A stretch of 11,424 bases of DNA from the NCBI GenBank assembly GCA_021782295.1, contig JAJXVC010000036.1:1-11424 (forward strand). Reading direction: 5' to 3'. Below, one piece after another: positions 1 to 5,992 of the stretch (position 1 is the first letter of the stretch; each line of letters starts with the position of its first letter). The position numbers and the translations under genes are program-made. Source of the DNA: a bacterium. Lineage in GTDB: Bacteria; Eremiobacterota; Eremiobacteria; Baltobacterales; Baltobacteraceae. Below the pieces are notes generated by a model. The model saw nothing but the letters and a program-made list of their open reading frames with translations. It had not been told where the DNA came from and searched no databases.

Positions 1-2874
1 ATACTGTAGGGCGATGAACCACATCTCATCGCTCTGCTCGTATATCGCGATCGCGCGCCGAATGCGGGCGATCGCATCGGCGATGTCTCCGGAATGAAAA
101 GCGACCTCGGCACTACTGCCGTAAAGACGCGCCGCACGCTCGCGATCGCCGTTTGCCTCTAGTCGGTCGATACATGAGGTAAAACACTCCATCGCCGTCG
201 CCAGTAGTGTTGCGTCGATCTGTTGAGCGTACATCACACCCAACCGATGCGTGAGCTCGATGGCAAGCGTCGTTTCTCCATGCTCTTCGGCGACGGCGAT
301 CGCCGCCTCCAAAACCGGCTTCCACTCCAGGCCGGTCGTACCGATCGCCATGAAGTCGCAGGCAAGAAACGCATTGAGCGCCTGGCACGCGCGGATCCGA
401 TCCCCCACTTTTTCATAGAGTTCGTAGGCGCTTCGAGCGTATTGCGATGCAATCGCCGGATCGTTGCGCACGTGCACCCCCGCAATCGCCAGCGCCAGCG
501 CCGCCTCTGCATGCTCGCCGCAGGCCCGAAAACGCGGCCGCGCTTCTTCGAGGCGATCCAAAAGCGTTCGCAGATGCAACGCGCCTCGTTCCCACGTCCA
601 GAAGCGCAACCCGTCGAGAAAAAGCGCAGCGCGTTCGAACTCCCCTTCCGCCAGCAGCATCCGCAAAACAGCACGCATATTTGCAGATTCATCGTCGAGC
701 AACGCAATCCAACGTGTCGACGGCTCGGCACGAAAGCGCGCCGGCATCGATGCCGCAAGCTCTTCGTAGTACTCTCGATAGCGAACCGCGACCATCGTCA
801 CTTCTCCCGCTTGTGCGAGAAACTCGTGGGCGGCGACCCGCAACGCATCGACCACGCGATAGCGCGTGCGCTCGCCATGGGTCTGCTTTCGCAGCAGTCC
901 GCGACGGACGAGATCCTCGAGCGCCGCCTCGGTTGCCCCGCCGTCGGGAATTTCGTTGCGGCAGAGCGCGTGCGCCGCCGTTGCACTCCATACACCGGAG
1001 AACATCGAGACGCGTCGCATAAGGCGCCGACGATCTTCGTCAAGGGAACCGTAGCTGCGCTTGAAGATGCGCTCTACAATGGGGTCCCCGCGCGACGCTC
1101 CACCGCCGCTCCGCATTCCGGCGACGCTTTCGATACCGAGCGCGCTGCCGCGATTGCGGAGGTCCGGAGGAAGCGAACTAAGGTATTTCGCGCCGAGTTC
1201 GATCGCCAGCGGGTGGCCGCGCAACGATGCGAGATGGGTTTCCATCGAGGTTGCGTTGAGGGGTTCGTGTGCCGACTCTTCAAAACGAGTCGAAAAAAGT
1301 TGTTCGCTCTCGTGCATATCGAGCCGTTCGAGACGGAGCGGCGCTTCGCCGAGAACGCCTAACGCCGTGCGCGCCGTTGCAACGATCCGCATTTCGGGGG
1401 CCCCTTCCAGCAACCGATCGATGCCGGCGGCAACGGCTTGTGCCCCGGCATCGCAGGCGTCGAGCAGCAACAGACCGCGCGAGCGCTGAAAGGCGCGCAC
1501 GCAGTCGCGCATGCTCGACCCCGGCCGTACGAGCGGCGCGAGCCCCTCGACGATTGCCGATTCGACATCGCGTTCGTCGACGGCCCCGGCGAGATCGACG
1601 AACCACGCCCCGTCGGGGAAGCGATGAAGGAGCCGTGCGATGCCCTCGATCGCCGTGCGGGTCTTCCCGATGCCTGCACCACCGACAAGCGTCACCAAAG
1701 CGCTGCGCTCGATGGCGACGGTGAGGCGACCGATCTCTTCGGTTCGCTCGATGAAGCGCCCATCAAAAATGGGCACGCCGTCGAAGGCGCTACGGCGCTC
1801 GACCGAAGGGCCGGCGTTGATGGGGTGTTCGGCGGCAACGCGATTGCGCCCGGCGTGTTTGGCACGGTAGAGCGCCGCATCTGCGGCCTCGACGAGTTGC
1901 TGGCGCTCGCTATTTCCGCGCGGTGTTCCGCTCGCGCAACCGATGCTGACCGAAACGCTTCCTAACGACGAACCACCGTGCGGAATGCCGAGCCCCGCGA
2001 TCGACGCGCGCACGAGCTCGGCAACCCCGAGCGCTCCGGCAAGTTCGGTCTCGGGAAGCAATACGACGAATTCTTCGCCGCCGTAGCGAGCGACAAGATC
2101 GGTCGGCCGCCGCAGCGTCTGCGCGATCGTCGCGGCGACTTGCTGCAAACATGCATCGCCGGCGATGTGGCCGTACCGGTCGTTGAACTCCTTGAAGAGA
2201 TCGACGTCGATCATTAACAGCGCGAGCCGGCGCCCGATACGGCGCGCGCGCGTTGCCTCGCGTTCGAAGCACTCTTCGAAGTTGCGTCGATTGGGAATCG
2301 CGGTCAGTTCGTCAACGTGAGCGAGCCGCTCGAAACGTTCGGCATCGCGCCGACCGCGATCGCTGTGCATACGCGCGCCGAGATAGAGCGCGCAGGTCTC
2401 GAGCAGGGCGAAGTCGTCGGCATCGTACGCATTGGGTTCCGTCGACTGCACGGAGAGTACGCCGATGCTCCGCCCGCCAAAAAGAATGGGAACGAAGATC
2501 GCCGATTCCGGCTCGCGCGTGCGCTCGCCGAGCCGAAGATAGTTCGTCGCATTCCACTCGCGAGCGTGCCCGTAGATGCGGGGGTCGGCATCGCGAAAGA
2601 CCCGCGCACTCGTGCTTTCATTGGGAACACCCGGATTGTCGGGGATTCCACCGACGCCGTCGAGATAGGCGTAAACACACTGCAACGATCCTCGCTCCGG
2701 TGCGAGGATGAGAACGATCGAGGCGTCGACGAACTGTGCGAGCAGTGAGACGAATTCGTCGTAGAGGTCGGCAAGCGGTCGGTCAGTAGAAAGCAGGAGG
2801 GCCGCACCTTTGACCAGATCGCGATCTCGCCGTTGTCGCTGCTGGGCACGTTCGGGCTGCGAAGGCCCGTCCAT
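1..2874 (-). CDS. GAF-GGDEF diguanylate cyclase fused to a STAND-type P-loop ATPase and helical repeats (3' end outside window)
   Basis: Translating the minus strand from ATG 2874 gives 958 uninterrupted codons to the window edge, with no stop reached. An in-frame TGA lies upstream and an AGGGAAGG ribosome site sits just before the ATG, which fixes the start. Residues about 15-170 look like a GAF sensor domain. The GGDEF domain spans about 180-347: DELTAIPNRR at 188-197, DVDLFKEFND at 223-232, the active-site GGEEF at 265-269, and an inhibitory-site RPTD (RxxD) at 256-259, five residues before it. These residues predict c-di-GMP synthesis from two GTP with product inhibition. A nucleotide-binding ATPase follows: Walker A GGAGIGKT at 398-405, Walker B LLLLDACD at 468-475, an ATARTALGVLGE stretch just after 498, and GHPLAIEL at 553-560, as in LuxR/AfsR-type regulators. 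Residues about 640-958 look alpha-helical and TPR-like. No transmembrane segment or DNA-binding domain is seen in the visible part. The output of the ATPase half is unknown; it may be signal integration or oligomerisation. Confidence 0.93.
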   Translation of the reverse strand, partial: MDGPSQPERAQQRQRRDRDLVKGAALLLSTDRPLADLYDEFVSLLAQFVDASIVLILAPERGSLQCVYAYLDGVGGIPDNPGVPNESTSARVFRDADPRIYGHAREWNATNYLRLGERTREPESAIFVPILFGGRSIGVLSVQSTEPNAYDADDFALLETCALYLGARMHSDRGRRDAERFERLAHVDELTAIPNRRNFEECFEREATRARRIGRRLALLMIDVDLFKEFNDRYGHIAGDACLQQVAATIAQTLRRPTDLVARYGGEEFVVLLPETELAGALGVAELVRASIAGLGIPHGGSSLGSVSVSIGCASGTPRGNSERQQLVEAADAALYRAKHAGRNRVAAEHPINAGPSVERRSAFDGVPIFDGRFIERTEEIGRLTVAIERSALVTLVGGAGIGKTRTAIEGIARLLHRFPDGAWFVDLAGAVDERDVESAIVEGLAPLVRPGSSMRDCVRAFQRSRGLLLLDACDAGAQAVAAGIDRLLEGAPEMRIVATARTALGVLGEAPLRLERLDMHESEQLFSTRFEESAHEPLNATSMETHLASLRGHPLAIELGAKYLSSLPPDLRNRGSALGIESVAGMRSGGGASRGDPIVERIFKRSYGSLDEDRRRLMRRVSMFSGVWSATAAHALCRNEIPDGGATEAALEDLVRRGLLRKQTHGERTRYRVVDALRVAAHEFLAQAGEVTMVAVRYREYYEELAASMPARFRAEPSTRWIALLDDESANMRAVLRMLLAEGEFERAALFLDGLRFWTWERGALHLRTLLDRLEEARPRFRACGEHAEAALALAIAGVHVRNDPAIASQYARSAYELYEKVGDRIRACQALNAFLACDFMAIGTTGLEWKPVLEAAIAVAEEHGETTLAIELTHRLGVMYAQQIDATLLATAMECFTSCIDRLEANGDRERAARLYGSSAEVAFHSGDIADAIARIRRAIAIYEQSDEMWFIALQY

Positions 2875-3189
2875 AGGGGAGCCTTCCCTTCGACCTCAGA
2901 CTTTTACTGCACCGTGGATCGAGATGACGGGCCCCTGCGCGTCCCTCCCCCCGACCTCCCTCGATGCTACAGCGATGCGCGTTGTTTTCCGAGCCGGGGG
3001 CAGCGGGTCTCGCGGTACGTTACCGCCCCTGGTTTACGAAAGCGGCGGCTACGATCGCCATTTGAATATGCGTCTGGGAACGATTGAGCGGCGCACGATG
3101 GCTTCTCTCAGAGGTGGACGAACTAGGCGATTCTCCGAAGACCCGTCTTTCGGATGCGTGTTTTTTATGGATCGCGATGAGGATAACGT
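2875..3189. promoter_or_regulatory. Divergent intergenic region between the GGDEF-ATPase gene and the SdpI-family gene
   Basis: This 315-base gap lies between two divergent starts, so it should carry promoters for both. I could not identify convincing -35/-10 pairs. Clear ribosome sites are present at both ends: AGGGAAGG before ATG 2874 on the minus strand, and GAGG at 3179-3182, seven bases before ATG 3190 on the plus strand. Two plus-strand open frames cover part of the gap, but they overlap the start of the cyclase gene, are arginine/serine-rich and resemble no protein, so I treat the region as non-coding. A small hairpin with a T run near 3135-3166 is listed separately. Confidence 0.6.
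3135..3166 (+). other. Small hairpin followed by a T run, leader of the SdpI-family gene
   Basis: CCGAAGA at 3135-3141 can pair with TCTTTCGG at 3146-3153 (one bulged base, CCCG loop). Seven bases later there is a run of six T at 3161-3166. The shape resembles a weak intrinsic terminator. It lies 23 bases before the SdpI-family ATG with no plus-strand gene upstream in the window, so it could be a leader attenuator, the end of a short RNA, or chance. The stem is short and AT-containing. Confidence 0.25.
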
Positions 3190-3537
3190 ATGAATATGCC
3201 GCTCATAATGGCCCTGTGTGCAGTCACCACAGGATTGATTGTTTCCGGGCTCTCGATTCCGCTGATACTCGGAAAGATCGCCCCGAACGACCTCTACGGA
3301 ATCCGGACGACAAAGACGCGAAGCAGCCCGAAGGCCTGGTACGCCGGCAATGCGTTCGGCGGCAAAGCGCTGCTCGTCGCGGGAATCACGACGATCCTCA
3401 TCGGCATACTCATTCCGATGGGAAGCGAGCTATTGAGGCTTAAAAGCGGTGCGGTGCAGATCCTGGGAATTGTCGCCGAGATTGGACCAATCGTGGTCGC
3501 CCTTATCGCAATGCAAGTCTATTTGCGCACGCTGTAA
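3190..3537 (+). CDS. SdpI-family small membrane protein
   Basis: A 115-residue hydrophobic protein with about three membrane segments, near residues 4-28, 58-78 and 88-110. Between the first two is the conserved SdpI-family segment: N33, Y36-G37-I38-R39-T40, S45-S46, W50-Y51, N54 and G57-G58, matching the family pattern NxxYGiRT...S...WY..N..G. ATG 3190 is chosen because GAGG lies seven bases upstream; ATG 3196 is a possible alternative. The founding member, Bacillus subtilis SdpI, is an immunity and signal-transduction protein against the SdpC toxin, but that protein is larger. Many short relatives like this one have no known role and no toxin partner, and none is visible here. The gene stands alone and runs convergently toward the molybdopterin gene. 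Family assignment is good; an immunity function is not supported. Confidence 0.87.
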   Translation: MNMPLIMALCAVTTGLIVSGLSIPLILGKIAPNDLYGIRTTKTRSSPKAWYAGNAFGGKALLVAGITTILIGILIPMGSELLRLKSGAVQILGIVAEIGPIVVALIAMQVYLRTL

Positions 3538-3559
3538 AGGGAGCCGACCTCGAACTGGA

Positions 3560-3579
3560 GGTGACGGTTTACCGCCACC
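3560..3579. terminator. Hairpin between convergent genes, possible bidirectional terminator
   Basis: GGTGACGG at 3560-3567 pairs with CCGCCACC at 3572-3579 around a TTTA loop, giving seven pairs and one A/C mismatch. It lies 22 bases past the SdpI-family stop and about 35 bases past the stop of the convergent molybdopterin gene, where a shared terminator is expected. Neither side has a proper U tract, so it would be an atypical intrinsic terminator at best. Confidence 0.35.
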
Positions 3580-3613
3580 CTATAAGCGCGCCGGCGACGG
3601 TGCTAGCGGCGCA

Positions 3614-4357
3614 TTAGATACCGGCGTACCACTCATAGCCTTGGTCTTCCCAATACCCACCCTTTCCACCGTAGAGATGCCCGAACGAACCAACGATTTG
3701 AATCTCGCGCACCCACTTCGCACTCTTGTAACCGAGTTGCGTCGGTACGCATAGACGAAGCGGTGCGCCGCGATCCGGGGGAATCGGCTCTCCGTTGAAC
3801 CGCAGCGCGAGCAGGCTTTGCGATTGATAGGCCTGCTCCATATCGAGGCTTTCGTAATACGGCGTGCCTTGGCCGTCGCTATCCATACAGCGAAAAATTA
3901 CATAGCGCGCACCGCGATGCGGTCGCGCGATCTGCAAGATGCGATGCAGAGGAATTCCCGTCCAAGCGGCGATCGCACTCCAGCCTTCGACGCAATCGTG
4001 TCGTGTGATCTGCGTCTGCTGCGGCATACGTTGCAACTGCGCGAGCGGCAGGCGCAGAGGTCGCTCGACCGCACCGATGACCGAAAGCGTATAGTCGTGA
4101 AAATCGCGAGCGAGGAGGCGCTGATAGGCCGTACTCGTCGGCGTCGGTAGACTGTCGACGGGAAAATTCTTGCTGATATCGACGAGCGAGTATTCGCGCG
4201 CGCGACCAGGCAGATTCTCCATGAGCGCGGCGTCGAGTCGCCCTTCGAACCCGAGTACGTGGTGGAAGCCCGAATTATCGTTCAGCGCGGTTCCGATCGG
4301 CGCACACCCGGCGAGTGCAGTTGCAATCGATGAAGCGAGAAAGAGTCGTCGCTTCAT
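3614..4357 (-). CDS. Molybdopterin-dependent oxidoreductase, sulfite-oxidase fold, Tat lipoprotein
   Basis: A 247-residue protein of the sulfite oxidase/MsrP (YedY) molybdopterin family. The N-terminus MKRRLFLAS contains a twin-arginine motif (R3-R4, RRxFL) followed by a hydrophobic stretch and a lipobox LAGC with C18. It is therefore predicted to be exported folded through Tat and lipid-anchored outside the cytoplasm. RHDCVEGWS at 119-127 holds the likely molybdenum-binding C122, and later segments (GAPLRLCVPTQLGYKSAKW, residues about 197-215) match the C-terminal half of the fold. It is shorter than E. coli MsrP (about 330 residues). Its ATG overlaps the stop of the upstream cytochrome gene by four bases (ATGA), so the two are probably translated together and the cytochrome is probably its electron partner. 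The substrate is unknown. Methionine sulfoxide reduction is possible, but the partner is not of the MsrQ type. Confidence 0.9.
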   Translation of the reverse strand: MKRRLFLASSIATALAGCAPIGTALNDNSGFHHVLGFEGRLDAALMENLPGRAREYSLVDISKNFPVDSLPTPTSTAYQRLLARDFHDYTLSVIGAVERPLRLPLAQLQRMPQQTQITRHDCVEGWSAIAAWTGIPLHRILQIARPHRGARYVIFRCMDSDGQGTPYYESLDMEQAYQSQSLLALRFNGEPIPPDRGAPLRLCVPTQLGYKSAKWVREIQIVGSFGHLYGGKGGYWEDQGYEWYAGI

Positions 4358-5151
4358 GGCCCCACGTTCTCATGTTCGCGCAACCGGTACCAGCCGGAGA
4401 TCATCGAGCGCATCTGATTGAAGAAACCTTGCGTAAGAACCTGAAAGATGTGCACGAACGCAAAACCGACGAAGAGCATCATCCCGACGAAATGCCAAAG
4501 GCGCGCAAATTGCCGTCCGCCAAAAAGGATCGTCAACGGATGAGCGATCGCATCGATCCCCGGCGAGAGCGCAAGCCCGGTTAAGAAGATGAGCGGCGCG
4601 AGTACGAACAGCACGAAGGTATACGCGGCTTTCTGTAGCGGATTATAGCTACCGTGCGGCGGCGGATCGCGCCTCAAGCGCAGATAGTAGGCTTGCATCG
4701 GCCAGAGCTTGCGCAGATCGCTTGGGCGCAAAATCATCTCTGCGAGATTTCCTTTCACCGCACTGGAAACGAGCCAGGCAAGCCATGCGAGGCTCGCGAT
4801 CCAGGCGAAGAAAAAGTGCCACCGTCGTCCGTCGGCAAGATCTTGGTAGGCCGGGATTGTGAGCCAGCCGGGGAACGCCCGCGCCCCCTCACCACCGTTC
4901 CCATCGCTTCCCCACCCGAGGAAACCGGTCGTGGTGAAGGAGCGGCCGAAAATCGTCGTCCTCCCAACGCCATCGGCAGGGGCATCGATGGAGAGTACCC
5001 GCCGCGTCGGGGTGCTGCGATCCGCGGCGTCGAGGTAGGGCGCCGCGTTGAAAATCTGTAGGCCGCTCGAAATTAAGACGGCAACGGCGATCGCCCCGAA
5101 CCAATGGGCGAGCCGTGCGAGCGGAGCGTAGCGGTAGACGAGTCTTTGCAC
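4354..5151 (-). CDS. Cytochrome b561/b6-like membrane subunit (Ni/Fe-hydrogenase cytochrome b type)
   Basis: A 265-residue integral membrane b-type cytochrome. Hydrophobic helices run at about residues 18-36, 112-132, 176-196 and 220-240. Histidines sit at helix positions suited to bind two b hemes: H16 (RLAHWFGA), H112 (RRWHFFFAW), H220 (LWHFVG) and H234 (FVHIFQ). A long loop at about 37-105 likely faces outside. I chose GTG 5151 because homology-like sequence (VQRLVYRYAPLARLAHW) begins there. The open frame extends further upstream to about 5526, but that part is antisense to the hydratase gene, is low-complexity Arg/Ser-rich and shows no domain. No other start codon lies between 5151 and the divergent gene. 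No clear ribosome site is visible before the GTG. The gene is followed directly by the molybdopterin lipoprotein gene, to or from which it should pass electrons, linking it to the quinone pool. Confidence 0.88.
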   Translation of the reverse strand: MQRLVYRYAPLARLAHWFGAIAVAVLISSGLQIFNAAPYLDAADRSTPTRRVLSIDAPADGVGRTTIFGRSFTTTGFLGWGSDGNGGEGARAFPGWLTIPAYQDLADGRRWHFFFAWIASLAWLAWLVSSAVKGNLAEMILRPSDLRKLWPMQAYYLRLRRDPPPHGSYNPLQKAAYTFVLFVLAPLIFLTGLALSPGIDAIAHPLTILFGGRQFARLWHFVGMMLFVGFAFVHIFQVLTQGFFNQMRSMISGWYRLREHENVGP

Positions 5152-5209
5152 GATGCAACGATAACGTATCCCAGGCGCCTTTGGATGGCGCCGAGAAGAG
5201 GGCCGGGGT
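5152..5209. promoter_or_regulatory. Compact divergent promoter/operator region
   Basis: Only 58 bases separate the cytochrome GTG from the hydratase ATG, so promoters for two operons must fit or overlap here. At 5159-5169 the near-palindrome GATAACGTATC offers a -10-like element on each strand (TAACGT / TACGTT). Two identical GGCGCC palindromes lie at 5174-5179 and 5187-5192, 13 bases apart start to start; they could form a hairpin or a paired operator. GAGG at 5198-5201, eight bases before ATG 5210, is the ribosome site of the hydratase. Promoter positions are inferred by eye. Confidence 0.45.
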
Positions 5210-5992
5210 ATGAAAGAAGCACCTCTTCGCGTCGCGCTCGCCGACGGCGTTGCACGCGTGACGCTCGCTCGCCCAAAGGTTCGCAACGCATTTAATAACG
5301 AGATGATCGCAGCGCTCCGTGAGACCTTCGAGCGATTCAACAACGATGACAGTACGCGCGCCGTCCTGCTGACCGGTGAAGGCCCCGTCTTCTGCGGCGG
5401 CGCCGACATTTCGTGGATGCGCGCTTCACTCGATCTCACCCATGAAGAGAACATCGCCGACGCCCGCGCGATGAGCGAGATGTTCCGCGCGATCGACCGG
5501 TGCAGCAAGCCGACGGTCGCTGCCATTCACGGTGCTGCGCTCGGCGGCGGAGCGGGGCTCGCAGCGGTCTGCGATATCGTCATCGCCGCAGATGACACGG
5601 TCTTCGGCTTTACCGAGGTAAAGCTCGGTATCATACCGGCGGTAATATCCCCGTTCGTCCTCGCGAAAATCGGCCGCAGCCACGCGCGCGCGCTCTTTCT
5701 CACCGGCGAGCGCTTCGATGCGCAGCGTGCGGCGGCGATCGGGCTCGTGCATCGCGTCGTGCGCGCCTCGCATCTTGACGATGCGGTCGACGAAACGTTA
5801 CGCGAACTCTTCAGTGCCTCGCCCGCGGCAAGCGCAGCGGCAAAAACGTTGATCCCGCGCGTTACTGCAAGCACGTACGACGCAACGCTCGCACTCACGG
5901 CCGAAGCGATCGCCTTGCAACGCACCTCCCCCGAGGGGCAAGAGGGGTTACGCGCATTTCTCGAGCGTCGGACGCCGACGTTTTCCCGATGA
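5210..5992 (+). CDS. liuC: Methylglutaconyl-CoA hydratase (enoyl-CoA hydratase/crotonase family)
   Basis: A 260-residue crotonase-fold protein, the usual length. The oxyanion-hole segments are visible: CGGADISW at 62-69 and AALGGGAGL at 109-117. In mitochondrial-type hydratases two glutamates act in catalysis; here G116 occupies the first position, while E136 in FTEVKLG keeps the second. The following IIPAVISPFV resembles LiuC-type methylglutaconyl-CoA hydratases rather than the generic IPGxGGTQRL form. With its neighbours this supports conversion of 3-methylglutaconyl-CoA to HMG-CoA in leucine breakdown, in the cytoplasm. It has a good ribosome site (GAGG, eight bases before ATG) and is the first gene of the operon. 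Its TGA overlaps the ATG of the carboxylase gene (ATGA). A general enoyl-CoA hydratase or isomerase is the alternative; context makes LiuC more likely. Confidence 0.85.
   Translation: MKEAPLRVALADGVARVTLARPKVRNAFNNEMIAALRETFERFNNDDSTRAVLLTGEGPVFCGGADISWMRASLDLTHEENIADARAMSEMFRAIDRCSKPTVAAIHGAALGGGAGLAAVCDIVIAADDTVFGFTEVKLGIIPAVISPFVLAKIGRSHARALFLTGERFDAQRAAAIGLVHRVVRASHLDDAVDETLRELFSASPAASAAAKTLIPRVTASTYDATLALTAEAIALQRTSPEGQEGLRAFLERRTPTFSR

Noticed and set aside
234..758. Minus-strand 174-codon frame in the first kilobase
   Set aside because: It is in a different frame from the long GGDEF-ATPase protein over the same bases, is Arg/Ser-rich and has no domain features.
223..1362. 379-codon open frame on the plus strand
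   Set aside because: It is antisense to the ATPase/repeat part of the long minus-strand gene, has Arg-rich composition without motifs, and the opposite frame shows Walker motifs and continues to the window edge.
2304..2849. Minus-strand 181-codon frame over the GAF region
   Set aside because: Serine/threonine-rich shadow frame; the alternate frame carries the GAF and GGDEF sequence and has a start with a ribosome site.
2810..3193. Plus-strand 127-codon frame in the divergent gap
   Set aside because: It overlaps the start of the cyclase gene, shows no family likeness and has low-quality composition; the gap is better explained as regulatory.
5152..5526. N-terminal extension of the cytochrome b frame (about 125 codons)
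   Set aside because: It is entirely antisense to the hydratase start and promoter, low-complexity, and outside the cytochrome homology; GTG 5151 is the more sensible start.
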